NCBI RefSeq assembly: GCF_031143425.1
Contig: NC_090445.1
Location: 1,579,548,049 to 1,579,612,048, forward strand
Source of the DNA: Pleurodeles waltl
Lineage: Eukaryota; Chordata; Amphibia; Caudata; Salamandridae
Direction: 5' to 3'
Length of the DNA stretch: 64,000 nt
Shown here: piece by piece, positions 1-12,697 of the stretch
How positions within the stretch are numbered: the first letter of the stretch is position 1
How the letters are laid out: the number at the start of each line of letters is the position of its first letter
Translations under genes and position numbers: made by a program
Notes under the pieces: model-generated
Told to the model about the DNA's origin: nothing
Seen by the model: the letters and a program-made list of their open reading frames with translations, nothing else
The model's database searches: none

Positions 1-943
1 CCATATCTAGCTCCTTTGGAAACGTTATTAATTAAAATAAAGTCTCCCTATTTTAGCCAATGGAGCCTATTCACTAGAATAAGGGAAAAATTAATTTGGC
101 TATTTTTCCTCACCAGGGCTTACAAACATATTTTATAAGGTCCTGCTTATAGTTACACTGCAACCAAACCTGGGGGCATCTAGGGCACACCATGGGGTTG
201 ACTTTGGAAGTACTTTGAATTTCAAAGTAAAATTTGTATGTAACTTCAATTTAAAAGCAACCACCAAGGCAAGCCTGCATTTAGAATGACCCTGGGCAAC
301 TCAGCAGTGCACCTACGGGTGCACTAACTATGCTACCTATACTGGGGTCCCTAAACCTACATGCCCTACCATATACTAGAGACCTATAGGTAGGTTGACA
401 TAGCCAATTATAAGTAGCCTAATTTGCAATCCCATTTTACACAGACCCTGGAACTGGATAGCAGTACCCAGGGAACCATCAGAGTCATGAAAACACCAGC
501 AAAAAGTGAAAACTGTGGGCAGAAAGTTAAGGGTCCTCTGCAATCAGCCCAGTTTTCTCACATATTGTTAGGCTAAACTATTCAGCTTCTAACACCTTTC
601 TGCGCAAAGGCAGAATAAGTGGTAGGACATTGTGCAACCCACAAGACCAAAGTGGATTGGGGTAAAAATTCTCACTATCCCATTTTTTTAAAGATAACAT
701 GCAAACAATATATGTGTTTACAAAGAAATGAAACACCTACAACCAATGAGCAGGGCATAGAATGTCCGTACAACCTAAGCAAAATTGGGGAAAATCTTGG
801 TTGGTGGGCACAGATTTCTGATTTCCATTGGAAAATGGACTGGACTCTGAGAATACCACTCCCACTAAAAAACTAAGCAACATCGGGCAAAGTGCTGGAC
901 TCTGGGTGGGTTACATGTATTATTCTCTCTTACATCAAACTAA
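1..943. other. unassigned non-coding DNA
   Basis: No reading frame here resembles a protein family I know, and I see no inverted termini or long repeats. The short open frames overlap each other without family features. It may be old decayed repeat. Confidence 0.4.
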
Positions 944-1501
944 GGGACTTATTATGACATTGGTGGTCCGAGGACCGACCGATGCCGCGGTGGCGGTCAG
1001 ACCACTGCACTCCAGGTGGTCTGACCACCACAATACGACCCTGGCGGTTGGTCCAGCAGGGGACCGATGTTCCCACCAGGTGGTCGGAGTCATAGTTAGC
1101 CACGGCGGCACTGAGTTCAGTGCTGCCATGCTGATCACGAGTCCAGTTTCCCTCAGCCTTTTCATAGCATGGGCAGTGCGGGAGCTCCCCTGCCTAGCAC
1201 CCTCGAAATGTGCACTGTCTGCTTTGCAGACAGTGCACATTCTGAGGGTACTGGTGCGCATTCTGAGGGTGCTGGTGTTCTACGGTATTGGTCTTGGCTC
1301 CCTTAAGGGAGCCGAGACAAATACAACAGCACTGTTACCGCCTGGCTGACCGACAGGAACGTTATAACATGATGTTCCCATTGGCCAGCCCAGGGGGAAC
1401 ATCGTAATACTACTGGGGGGAGGCAGCCAGTATGACGGTTCCCTCCTCCCCATGGTTTTGGCGGTCAGATAATTCCGAATGCCAAAGTCGTAATGAGTCC
1501 C
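944..1501. mobile_element. Harbinger MITE, family A (TIR GGGACTYATTAYGAC)
   Basis: This is a 558-bp non-coding element. The left end reads GGGACTTATTATGAC and the right end is its near-perfect inverse, GTCGTAATGAGTCCC. It is bounded by TAA at 941-943 and TAA at 1502-1504, a 3-bp target duplication matching the TWA preference of PIF/Harbinger transposases. The interior is rich in inverted GGCGGTC/GACCGCC motifs. It shares interior text with the element at 44217-44775, so the two form a subfamily. Its termini resemble those of the coding Harbinger at 53020-61553, the likely class of source for its transposase (inference). The frames at 828-1349 and 935-1261 lie in this repeat and are not genes. 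Confidence 0.85.
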
Positions 1502-1530
1502 TAAGTAACAAAATTATCAGCAATGTATAA

Positions 1531-1546
1531 TCTATATATCTATCTG

Positions 1547-1596
<50 letters not shown>
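1531..1596. repeat. (CTAT)n microsatellite
   Basis: About 16 tandem copies of CTAT follow an imperfect lead-in, just right of the MITE target duplication. Confidence 0.95.
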
Positions 1597-1604
1597 ATCT
1601 ATTT

Positions 1605-3880
1605 ATTTTTTGAACTGATCAAATCATCCATCAATAAATAGCAATCCTAATACAGTAAAACACTCAATACATTCTATATGTAAAATCATAAAACCACAGC
1701 ATAAAAAAAAACAAAAGTAACAACTATGAAAAAGGGTTTGCTCTGATACATTATGCAGATGCCAACAATTTGAAAACCACAAAAGACCAAACAAGGATTG
1801 GAATCTGTTTTCCGTTTCCTCATGTAAGTTCTTCAGTGTCTCATCTTCAGAAGTCTACAGAGGGAAACAGAGAGATACAATCAACATACGCCTAGGATTA
1901 CAGTATGCTTTCCAGAAAATAGGAGACATTCCTCGCTTTCTTTAGAAGTTTGACAGACTTAGCTCCAGGTGGACTTTTGTACTTTTTTAGATCTCTTCTC
2001 TGTACAAACTGCAAAAGGCGAAATGCCTAATCTGAATTTAACATAAAGAGCTTTAGTGCTAACTAGTTTGATGTATTCTAAACATTCTTCAAATTTGAAA
2101 TCTTGTTTAAATGATAAGAAACTGTGCATTAGAATTTCACCATTTGTCAATACCTTATTTTTACTTGTCTTAGCTACCAAAAAGTCTCAAAAGATAGCAG
2201 TATAAAACGAATTAAAAAATAAAATCTTTAAAAGTAATATACATAAATATAAATGCAACAGTTTCTGACTTAGAAATTTATATTAACAGAATACATTCTC
2301 AAAATTCACATTTTTTTTTTACTTTAATCAGAATAAAATATTTTTTAAATATAATTTTGGAAATATTCTGCAAATTATTTCTTAAACAACAAAATATATT
2401 TTTAAATACTACTACTATAACTAATAATAATAATAATAATAATATTTCATAAAGCTTTAGTTAAAACAAAAAAGCTCACAAATATTTGGAAAAAATAATT
2501 TAAACTATATATAGATTTTAAAACACTTCTCCCCAAAACTCTATTAAGCCCAACAATCCAAAAAACATTGCACATACAATTTATTGAAGAAAACATAAAA
2601 AACAAATGATAAACTAAGAACACCCTTAAATAGAAAAATTGAAGAACATTCAAAAACAATAATCAAATGTGTTAAATATTATTTACATAAAACAACTAAA
2701 ACTGTTTGAAAAAATTAAATAATAATAAATATTCAATAAATATTTACGACTTCGAAATAATTGTTAGAAAAAAGGAAATCAATATACTTACCACTGACAT
2801 TCAAAACTTTGATAGATTGCTGCCCATGATATTATGAATTTGATATTAAATACAATCGATATTCTGCCATCACAATAAGGATTCATGTTTACTTCTAGGA
2901 TAATGTAAGAATGCACTGGCCCTTATATCTGAATTTGGAAGATTACTTGTGGGTAGATTTGGATGATGCTCTCAGGGGTACCATATGTAGTGAAGTGGCA
3001 CTACCTTAACTGGCATCCAGTAAGGCAAGCATTTTTTCAAAGTATTGTACGTATCATTAAACCCTAACAAGAGTTGCCTGACAATGTAAGACAAATGTGG
3101 ATGAGGCTGTGGGTTGTGGGTGCCTTCTTTAATATCTGATCTGAGAGGAATTGAGGCCATGTTTAGTAAGGTCACTCTTCTATCCCTGTGCAGCTGATCA
3201 GAGCAGGGGAAGAGCAATGAGAAGTGGAGCATACCAACAAACATTGTAGATAGGTAATTTGTCAATAATAGGCAGTTTTCCACTTTGGGATGGCAAGTGA
3301 CATCAAACACAACTTAAGCTTCATTTTCCTTGTTAATTTGATGTTGAATGCAACTACCCTGTTAACCGTGTATATTCTGGATACTGAAACAACAATATCA
3401 GTGGAACAGAATATAAAGGACAAAATATTGAAAATAATTATTGGCAAATCTAGATTTTCTAACCTAACTCCTCATATATTAACCTGTGTGGTATATATAG
3501 CTTCAAAGTACATAAATGTGGAGTTAGTAATAGTAAATCTAAACTTGCCTACATGCACTTACCTTTTACTACTTTGTACCTCAGTATTCTGGCTGCAACA
3601 TTCTTGCACCACTCTACTGTTGGTGTCGATATTCAGTAGTGCATCCTTTCTAGAAGCACCAAACTGCCATACGTTCAAGCTTCACCTCCCAGCTGACAGC
3701 CAATGAGAAATATATTGGACACAGACCTGTGCTTCAAAAAGCACATTGGAAAGAAAACAAAACTGAGACAGCTTGCCAGCACCTCACCAACTGTTTTATG
3801 GTGCATATTCAGAATTGAGAGGGTTGAAAAGGTTATCTAGTCATTTGTTTGCCAGAGAAGCTTGATTGGTCTGTGCAGTT
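1605..3880. other. AT-rich unassigned DNA
   Basis: The stretch is very AT-rich, especially 2200-2760, with a short (ATA)n run near 2420-2445. Open frames at 2972-3310 and 3290-3706 overlap on opposite strands and show no domain I recognise. I see no terminal repeats. Confidence 0.4.
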
Positions 3881-4108
3881 AAGGAAAATTCATGCCTTTC
3901 GCAAGTATTCCTTTGCAGTCCTTAATTCTTGCCAAACATTGTGAGGAGGGAAAAGTAGAAATCTTTATAAAAGCATACAATCAGTTGGGTATACCTGATG
4001 TAATAGTATTTGATGATCAATTATAGGTTTCTGCAAATTCCAGACCAAGAGTTGTTGAAGAAATCAAAACTCTAACATATTAGGTGGGAGCTAGCAGTTT
4101 GACATTTA

Positions 4109-5023
4109 GGCCCGTATTTATACTTTTTGATGCTAAACTGCGCTAACGCAGTTTAGCGTCAAAAAAATTAGCGCCGTCTAACGCCATTCTGAAGCGCCAT
4201 GCGGGCGCCGTATTTATAGAATGGCGTTAGCCGGCGTTAGCCGACCGGCGCTGCCTGGTGTGCGTGAAAAAAAAACACGTACACCAGGCAGCGCCGGCGT
4301 AGGGGAAAATGGCGTATGGGCGTCTCAAAATGGGGCAAGTCAGGTTGAGGCAAAAAAATCGCCTTAACCCGATTTGCGCCATTTTTTTAAGACGCCCATC
4401 CCCCATAGAAATGACTCCTGTCTTAGCAAAGACAGGAGTCATGCCCCCTTGCCCAATGGCCATGCCCAGGGGACTTCTGTCCCCTGGGCATGGTCATTGG
4501 GCATAGTGGCATGTAGGGGGGCACAAATCAGGCCCCCCTATGCCACAATTTTTTTTTAAAAAAAATACTTACCGGAACTTACCTTAATGTCCCTGGGGTG
4601 GGTCCCTCCATCCTTGGGTGTCCTCCTGGGGTGGGCAAGGGTGGCAGGGGGTGTCCCTGGGGGCATGGGAGGGCACCTCTGGGCTCATTCTGAGCCCACA
4701 GGTCCCTTAACGCCTGCCCTGACCCAGGCGTTAAATTCGGTGCAAATGCGGGGTTTTTTGCCCCGCCCACTCCCGGGCGTCATTTCTGCCCGGGAGTATA
4801 AATACCACGCACATGCCTGGGAGTCATTTTTTTAGACGGGAATGCCTACCTTGCATATCATTAACGCAAGGAAGGTGTTCACGCCAAAAAATGACGCTAA
4901 CTCCATGAACTTTGGCGCTAGACGCGTCTAACGCCAAAGTATAAATATGGAGTTAGTTTTGCGTCGAATTTGCGTCGAAAAAAACGACGCAAATTCGGCG
5001 CAAACGGAGTATAAATATGCCCC
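4109..5023. mobile_element. Harbinger MITE, family B (TIR GGCCCGTATTTATAC)
   Basis: This 915-bp non-coding element sits inside the LINE reverse transcriptase. The left end is GGCCCGTATTTATACT and the inverted right end reads GGGGCATATTTATACT. TTA occurs at 4106-4108 and again at 5024-5026, the classic Harbinger TTA duplication. Subterminal inverted repeats (around 4125-4165 and 4900-5000, rich in GCGTCRAA and GCGCTAACG) could form long hairpins. The element at 28114-28983 has the same type of ends. The GC-rich frames at 4227-4835 belong to this repeat and are not genes. Confidence 0.9.
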
Positions 5024-5446
5024 TTAATTCCAGATGAAGGCAGGTATGATTGAAGATCACGTTGTTCTAATTCCTCTCCTTTGAAGTGTTGACCCAGCCT
5101 AGGGGAGTCATGGACGCAAGCGCTAAGGTGATCTACCACATCATTAACATGTAAAGAGAATAAAGTTGGAGTGAGAAGGCATCCCTGGAGCACCCTGTGC
5201 TGAATTGGAATTGGAATTTGGTGGTCAGCTCAATTCCCTGTCCACACCTTACTTGCACAAAGTTGTTTTCATGCATTCAAATGAGAGCTTTAACAGTGCA
5301 TAATTAATTCCCATTGAGGCAAGGGTGGACCACAGCTGCTGTCTGGGGACTAAGTCAAAAGCGGCCTGGAGGTCTACAAATACCCTGTACAAATGATCCC
5401 TGGAGAGCCTAAGATATTTAGAGACAAGGAGATTGAGTACAAAGAT

Positions 5447-6324
5447 CAGTGGCGGCCCGTCCTTTAGGGCGGAAGGGCCACGTCCCTCCACCTTTTGCCC
5501 CTCATGAAGCGTGTCTGTCAGGCTGAACAAAGGCCAGCCTGACAGACACTCTTCATTTTCAGCTCAGACAGCCAGGAGTGAGCCATGCGCGATTTGCGCA
5601 GACTCCTGGCTGCCTGAGCTGAACTTTGCTGGGCTGAGGAGGTCACAGCTCCTATGGGCGTGACCTCCTCGGCTCAGCAAAGGTGCCTCGAGGCCCTCCC
5701 CTGTGTGACGAGGAAAGCATCACCCATTGACACTCGCCCTGGGCCTTCAGATTTAAGCCCTGAAGCGCCCAGGGCGAGTGTCAATCAGTGACACTTCGTC
5801 ACAGAGTGGGGTGGGGTCAGCAGTCTCACTGACCCCATCCCACTCTGTGACAAGGCTCGGACTGCTGCCTTCCCTCTTTGGCTGACCTAAGGTCAGCCAA
5901 TGAGGGAAGGCAGCAGTCCCAGCCCTCCTGGGACCTGGAGGCTGAAGGTAAGTGTGTGTGTGTGTGTGTATGTGTGCGATGTTTTAAATTGAATGTTTGG
6001 TGCGTGCCTGCATGTTTGAGTGTTATGAGTGTTGTTAATGGATGTGCGTGCGTGCGTGTGTGTGAAAGAATGGGTGTGTGTGATCTTTTAAAATGAAAGT
6101 TTGGTGCATGGGTGCATGTTTGAATGTTATGAGTGTTAATGGATGTGCGTGCGTGCGTGTTTGAAAGAATGAGTGTGTGATGTTTTAAAATGAATGTTTG
6201 GTGCGTGTGTGCATGTTTGAATGGTATGAGTGTTGTTAATGGATGTGCGTGCGTGTCTGTGTGTGAAAGAATGAGTGTGTGTGCTTCCCGCCGCCCCCTC
6301 CCTCCTAAAGCTGCCGGCCGCCTG
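5447..6324. mobile_element. hAT-like non-autonomous element with internal TG-rich minisatellite
   Basis: This 878-bp element is inserted in the LINE reverse transcriptase. The ends are CAGTGGCGGCCCGTCC and, inverted, CAGGCGGCCGGCAGC, with further similarity (CTTTAGG) inside. The flanks are ACAAAGAT (5439-5446) and ATAAAGAT (6325-6332), an 8-bp duplication with one mismatch as expected for hAT. LINE text resumes on both sides. The interior has inverted GC-rich arms near 5520-5930 and a minisatellite at 5945-6285. No transposase is present. The minus-strand frame at 5826-6419 is a product of the minisatellite. Confidence 0.8.
5945..6285. repeat. minisatellite, about 110-bp unit, three copies
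   Basis: The unit contains a TG-rich stretch, then GTTTTAAAATGAATGTTTGG, then GGATGTGCGTGCGTG. It repeats about three times starting near 5950, 6070 and 6170, within the hAT-like element. Confidence 0.85.
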
Positions 6325-8174
6325 ATAAAGATGAGATCAGCTGGAAACCCTAAAATGAACACCTTCCTGGAAAGGGGATAACATGCTGACCTCCTCAAAC
6401 CAGACAAGAAGTTTTTCAAGGACCTGGTGGCAGAACACCTTTTGAAGATTGTTAATTAGGCGGTAGTTGTTAGGGGCTGTTCTATCACCTTTTATGAACA
6501 GTGTAATTATCTCGGCTTCACGCCATGATTCACACATTTTTCCTTCTGTCATGATCACACTGGGTAATGCATTAAAGTAGGGACCCCATATGGCTTGTTC
6601 AAACCTATACAAGTCGACTGGAACTTTATGTGGGCCAGGAGCCTTCCCAGGTTTCAGTGACTGAATGGGCCTAATTGTGTCCTCAAGTGTGAAATAACTG
6701 GCTTTATTATCAGTTTGAGACACTGGGTTATATAGTACTCGTGTTTCAGTGACTGTCCCTGATATACTTGGAACATACATATCCATAAAATGTTCTACCC
6801 GCTGTGAAGGCTGAACAGACGATTCAATTGGATTATTGATTTTGCGGCAACCATGGGCAAATATATGCAAAAATGTTCGGGAATCTTTTGATTTCAAAGT
6901 GTCAAACATAGCCAGCCAATTTTGATCAATTCAGCTCTGGTTTGAGAACGATTAAGTTTGTTTATATTTTGCATGAGCTGTACTGATTGCCCCACAGTAC
7001 CCTGCTTGTCAAGCACAATTAACTCTCCTTTGGCCATACCGCTCTCTTTAAAGTAATTGACATGCCCTTTTCTCATTTTGAGCTCATTTATGAATAAATG
7101 ATGCAATTTCTCGAATAGATCTTCGTGAAGATCAAATAATGGAACTGCATTAGGTGGGTACTTTAAAAAAGGTTTAACAGTACTAATGAAAGTGTTATAG
7201 ATCTGCAATAACAGTTCCGAATCGAGAATGAGTTTTGACCATTTAATGGATTTCCTGTTGTTCTCAAAGACAAGGCCATCAAGGAAGGGGGCTCAGGTCT
7301 TACCTTTTGATGATAACAGGAGGGAATCGTGGACGCTGTCTGTTCTAGTTACAATTTCGAAATCTATTCCTGCCTGCCAGAGATTGATAACTACGATAAT
7401 GTAATCTATTCTGCTTTGAGTGGCGCCCCGCACAAAAGAAGGAGCCCGGTGACTGTTAGTTGTAAATCTCCCATTACAGGCTCGCAGGCCATAGGACAGG
7501 GTAATAGACAATAACTTAATGGCTGAGGCTGCCCATGTAGGTAACGGTTTATCCTCCAATATACGCACTGCGATTAGAAGAGGTGCACAGCCCTTTTTAT
7601 CTAAGCGATAATCAGCTAACGTTTTTAGCCTAGGTGATTCTTTATTGCCCTGTACTGTGTGATTAGACACACATATTTGTCTGCCATTGCTTTCCCTTAT
7701 GGACAGCCTTAGGATGTCATGGCTATCTCCAACGTTTTTTATGGATATATTCAGCATTTTTTACCCATATAAGGAGGTCTCCCGAAGTAGACCCGCCTTA
7801 GAGGGAACTGCTTCGAGATTAAAATTGAAGTAGCCCAGTCTATGAGGTTTTTCCAAGGCCCAAGTCTCCTGTAAAAGTAATATATCATAATCATTAATGA
7901 AAACACTCTAATCTGGGTAGAAAGGTTTTACTTGCAAACCTGCGTGTCCCAAAATAATAGTTGGAGAGATGCCAACTGCCCATCCTCAATTGGACGGCAT
8001 TCTTTCTAGAAGTGCACTTGAGTAAGACTAATTTAAATCACTTTGGGCAGATAGAGTGACTTCTGATGGTGCCAGGTGGGCAGCATTACTAAAAATGAGA
8101 GTGTGCTGTAGGAATGGATCACAAGGATTGATGTAGTTAAGAGCTAAACACACATCTCTATATTCAGTGGGCCC

Positions 8175-8290
8175 AGTGGCGTAAAAAAGGCCCATACAGC
8201 CCTAAGCTCCAGGGGGCCCCCTCAGCACAATGCCCTGCCCTGAAAGCTCCTAAGTCACTACAGAGGGGGCTAGGCAAGACCATATAGTGC
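8175..8290. mobile_element. possible short DNA-transposon remnant
   Basis: The text starts CAGTGGCGTAA near 8175 and continues GC-rich, recalling hAT-like ends of vertebrate repeats. I cannot find a matching opposite end or a target duplication, so this is only a suspicion. Confidence 0.25.
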
Positions 8291-8377
8291 CAGTGTGTTT
8301 GTTAATAATCCTAGCCAGGAGCTGAGTCAATCATTCTCATTAAGAGGGGAGTGTACGGAATTATCACCCTTCCGGAG

Positions 8378-8607
8378 CAGTGATTCACAATCATTTGACT
8401 TTTGTGGACCCCCACTTAATCATTACTGGAACACGGGGACCCCCACTGAATCATTATTGGAATACGGGGACCCCCCCCAACTAAGTCATTACTGAAAGCT
8501 CGGGACCTAATCTGTTAATATTATTTAATTTTCTAAGAAGTCTCAGATTCCCTGAGGAGGCATCGCGGACCCGCAGGTGTCCCCGGATGACAGGTTGGGA
8601 ACCACTG
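8378..8607. mobile_element. short hAT element (Charlie-type ends)
   Basis: This 230-bp element runs from CAGTGATTCACAATC to GGTTGGGAACCACTG, an inverted match to the CAGTGGTTCCCAACC ends of vertebrate hAT-Charlie elements. The flanks TTCCGGAG (8370-8377) and TTCTAGAG (8608-8615) agree at 6 of 8 positions, and the right copy fits the nTCTAGAn target preference known for this group. The interior holds two to three short repeats of the type GGACCCCCACT near 8408-8480. There is no coding capacity. Confidence 0.85.
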
Positions 8608-9029
8608 TTCTAGAGGGATTGGATGGTCTATGGTGCTAGCTCTGTCCAGGGTACTGTAAGAATTACGAAAACTCACTGAGACAGAATTTCATGTCATGTG
8701 TAGATTTGTAGACCTTTGTGGTTTGGAGTAAGGCAGTGCACTCCTCAATTGTATATTGGAACCAACAGATGGAAGTGTCTGTGCATCCAAAGCAAGTGGT
8801 CCATTAGCTATGGTATTGTTTCTCAGATACAATTTAATAGTGCTAAAAACACAAGTATGGCTAGACAGGAGCTGTGCATTTAGAATATTGGAATGGATCA
8901 ATGAGAGACAATTTAACTCTGAACGAATCCAGTGTGTTACCCTATTAACTTAAAAAACTCTGGTCTCCCTCTGACCCACCTTTAGTTTTGGGACATTAGT
9001 CATAAACATACACAGTGCTGTAGTCAAAT

Positions 9030-10645
9030 TTGGCAAGGGGCAATTTCCCAGTCGGGAGCCAATGGTGTATCTGGCCGACCAATGAATCTATGGCCTCTCC
9101 TCTGGATTGTGTGATGTATGTGTCTGAAATTGATTGGAAGAGGAGGCAGTAGTCTTTTGAAATTCAGGACTAAGCAGTTACCACCCTTGTTGTTAAAAAA
9201 TCTTGTGCTTGAAAGTGTTACACTCTTATCTCCGGTAGGCATACGACCAGCCCTATTTGTATGTGTCGCTGATGGCAAGAATTCAAGTTTGGGCCTGCTG
9301 GATTTTGTATTTCTACTACATTTCCCTTCCGTCACGGTAACTAATCGTTGTTGGAAGCTTGACAGATTAAAATGATATCTGGACAATAAATTTGAGGTAA
9401 CTTGTGGTGGGCACATATACCTTTCGAAATTTCTTATTTTGTGACTCATAGTCTGAACAGTGGATTTTAGGGCATCTAGGGCCAGATGTATGAAGCCTTC
9501 TACCAGTTGCAAGCAGCCCATTGGGCTGTTTGCGACCAGTAAAGTGATTTTTGGCATGTACCAACCCTAATTTGCCAGTTAGTAACCTATTACCGACTCT
9601 CAAAATAGGGTTTGCGAGTCGCTATTAGGAAGGGCCTTGCCATGGGCTTCCCTTCCTAATAGCAAGTCACACTGGTATGTAGGAATGTTTTGCGACTGGG
9701 AATGTGGTCACAAAACATTTGAGAATTACCATCAACTTCAAGTAACCAATTCGCAAATGGGACAGGGTCCCTACGGGACCCCTTCCCCTTCGTAAATGTG
9801 GGTGAAAACATTTTATAAGAGTAGGCACTAGTCCCACGGACCACTGACTACTTTTAAAAAATGAAAAAAAACTTGTCAGTTTTCTTTTTGTAATGCATTA
9901 TTTAAAAAACATTCACAGACATGGTGGTCTGCTGACCACAGCAGGCCACCATCCCTGTGATTGAGGCCATTCCCAAATGGGTCGCAAATTGTGACCTGCC
10001 GCATGAAGCAGGTCTCTTGCAACCCTCTTGTGAATCGCAAACAGAGTTAAACACATTGTTGTACATAGCTGTTTGCTATTTCCTACTAGCGAATCGCAAA
10101 CATTCCCTATTAGGAAATCACAAACGTCAAGCTTCATACATATGGCCCTTAGTTCATTCCTAAGGGTATTGACCAGCGCTATTAAATCATTAGTGCTCAT
10201 GCCATCAAGAGCTTTATCGGAACTTACTGAAAAGGGTTCTCCTTAATAGGGCTGGCTAGTGGAGCAAAAGGATTTGAGCATGCTAGGCTCAAGAGACCAG
10301 TTGGTTCAGCTGGCTGTTGAAGGACCGTGAGGGTCTGATTACCTAAGGGATTAGACTGGTTAGAGGCTTCTTGGCTGATGGTTTTTGCTTGGTTGCCTGT
10401 AACAGAGACAGATTGAAGGATGGATTTAGGGGGACTTGATTTATGCGCCTTCCCTTTGAATGAGCTATCTTTGGTTTGTACCCTGTGTACCAGCCTGTTT
10501 TACCTTTTAGTCAAAATACCTTCAACTTTCTCTATTAAATTATCAATACAGCTCTCTGCTGCATGTCTTTTGGCCAACTTGGGCTCCTTGACAGCAACTG
10601 GTGCAGATTCTGCTGCCCTCCTTTTGCATATCCTGCACTAACCAG
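9030..10645 (-). pseudogene. LINE ORF1 remnant, interrupted by a Harbinger MITE
   Basis: On the minus strand, a basic and acidic segment at about 10640-10515 (KRRAAESAPVAV to KVEGILTKR) ends at a stop. It is followed by MSTNDLIALVNTLRNELR ending at 10152. Beyond the MITE (9479-10148) the frame goes on as ALKSTVQTMSHKIRNFER into a polar segment down to about 9024. It precedes ORF2 of the decayed LINE on the same strand, so ORF1 is the best reading. I see no zinc knuckle. In LINEs, ORF1 usually binds the element RNA. This is an inference from position and composition. Confidence 0.45.
9479..10148. mobile_element. Harbinger MITE, family C (TIR GGGCCAGATGTA)
   Basis: This is a 670-bp element. 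The left end is GGGCCAGATGTATGAAGC and the right end inverted is GGGCCATATGTATGAAGC. The flanks are CTA (9476-9478) and TTA (10149-10151), a 3-bp duplication with one mismatch. Subterminal GCGAGTCGC and GCGAATCGCAAA motifs match those at the ends of the coding Harbinger at 30661-34201, so that element or a relative probably mobilised it (inference). Confidence 0.85.
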
Positions 10646-10649
10646 AGGA

Positions 10650-12690
10650 TTCTCATCGCCAAAATTGTAGTAACGAAGCAGGGCACGTCTTCGTCAAAAA
10701 TTGGCCTTTATTTATTATGCCAGACTCTCAACGTGGTGGTTCCTCCACTGGTCAGTCAGCAACTGCCGGTGTAGAGAAAGCCACCACTCATGACAGAGTG
10801 TATGGAATGCCTGTGTGTGCAGGCGTTCTGATTATTTAAAGCAAGATTTGCTACACTTACAACTTAATTGCAACACACTTCTACACCTGAAATAAATAAA
10901 CTCAATCAATATATAGTTTTAGGATATATAAAAAGAAAATAAGCTTAGCAGATTCCACAACAAATTTATTTATGAGCTGTAAATCCCTCCTGCTATGAAA
11001 CAACTAACGTTCTAGTAGTTACCTCTAATCTACAGTGACTTAATAGCTGGGAAAATAGATCACTTCGCCCGACTCTGGCGCTGAGGAAAGCAGGTTCACA
11101 ATACCACAGAGGGCTATAAATAGTGATATCAATTGCGCAGGACTAACCATGGAGCTGACAGGCTATGTCCCAAATGCTAGATACAGTGCAGTTCTTTCAA
11201 GTGAGTTCTAACAGTATATGGCCAGGTGCCTCCATCTTCGGCATCCCCTTTTTCGGATATCTCGCATATGATTAAAAGTTCCTCGCAAAGGCCACGATGG
11301 AAACAGTAGTAAATGTGGTGTGAGCAAAGCCATGAGCTCAGTGAGATGCCCAGATAAGAATCAGGGCGCCCCCAACAGTATCTCCACTGAACTCATAATG
11401 CACAAACCACCATATACGCTGACCAGTGGAAATAGAGAAAATAAATGTCTCATAAATAGACAACAGATGAAGGGGGCGCTTTAGGCATCAATGAGGGCTT
11501 ACCAAGGTGATAAATGGTGCCCACTGCAAATACCAAAGGGGGTGGTCCTGCTCTGCCTCTTCCTGGCAATGATGGGAACAGGATGGGCCCGCCCTTGGCC
11601 CGGGCTCTGCCCAGGCATAACCCACACGCGTCCCATGAGACGGGTTGTGTGAAGTGCTATATAGAGCATGGCAGTAAATCCCAGGTGCTGTGGATTGTGA
11701 TGGCCGCCTCATGGACCCTCAATGAAGACTGGAACTCATAGTCCCACCTGGTTTCACTCTGGCTAGAGTGGCTGACAAGATTGTCCCAGTTCTCTCCAAA
11801 ATGAGTGATGGTACATGGACTAACTAGAACTGCATTTCCAATAATGCACTGTGGTGGGCTGTTACAGACATGTGACCAGTGTGTGACTCTATCCCTTAGA
11901 ATAGTACATACAACCTCCTGCTCTTGGAAAAGTTGATTGTCAGTTTCCGGAGCAAGGTGTCGGGACCTGGGAGCTTTGTACTCTAATCAACAGACAGCAC
12001 CAGGTCATGATCCCCCCAACAGACTCTTTGACCTTCTGAACAGTTCAGAAGAACTAAGATTACAGCTCTGGCTGAACTTTAATACTCAAGTGACCACAAA
12101 AACAACTGTAAGGCTGTAAGTGAGGGGCTACCTTGAACTGCATTTAGCATGGTGCACTGAAGAAGACCACTTCCTGGCATTGTTTATATCATGTTTGTAT
12201 ATTTTCATTAAGGTGTTGCAATTTGAAAGGAGGTATAATAATTTAAAGGTGTTCTCTGATGGCCCAATGAGGTGCTAGGTGGGACTCCTGTGATACCTGT
12301 GGCCACCAATTTGCAAGGTGCTGATACGAAAAGGGCTGAGTGGGCCTTAGGGGAGTGCCCAGTTGGAACTGCCTGCCAGCCAATGCTGCAATCTTCTGGG
12401 GACTTCTTGCTTTGCCCTGGTGGGCCTTTATGACTGTCTGTTTGAGCCAGGGGACTGAGGCTGTGGTACTGAGGCAGGGTGCCCCTCATGAAGATGCTTA
12501 TTACAATGAGGTAGGCTGGGCAGCCCCACAGACCAGGCACAACTGTAACTGTTCTCCTCTCCAACCCGCTGCGATTCTGTGTGGAGTGGTTATTGCACAA
12601 GAAGATGTAGAGTGGCTATATACCTACATTAGACTCTCTTTGTGGTTGAGGGCCGGTCCTAGTTTTCTTTGCCTCCCCCTCTTTCTCACT
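10650..12690. other. unassigned DNA between two LINEs
   Basis: Nothing here reads as a known protein, and I find no clear terminal repeats. Part may be 5' untranslated sequence of the L1-type LINE that starts coding at about 12698. Confidence 0.35.
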
Positions 12691-12697
12691 TGCCATC

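Larger units (their letters stand above)
3880..7970 (-). pseudogene. non-LTR retrotransposon ORF2 (endonuclease-reverse transcriptase), decayed and interrupted
   Basis: Reading the minus strand from about 7960, an AP-type endonuclease start is visible near 7870-7930 (LLLQETWA). Its C-terminal part is at 7293-7757, with SRIDYIIV followed by a D-x-x-H-D-like stretch. The reverse transcriptase follows: KPGKAPGP near 6640, FVDLQAAFDLVP near 5350-5390 (motif A with its Asp) and GCLLTPTLFSLHVNDV near 5140-5190. The RT frame is broken by the hAT-like insertion at 5447-6324, and the text resumes on both sides as one domain. The MITE at 4109-5023 cuts it again after the GCLLTP motif; the part below 4106 is too degraded to be sure of. 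There are many stops and frameshifts. In non-LTR elements this protein nicks target DNA and copies its RNA in place. I cannot assign the clade. Confidence 0.7.
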
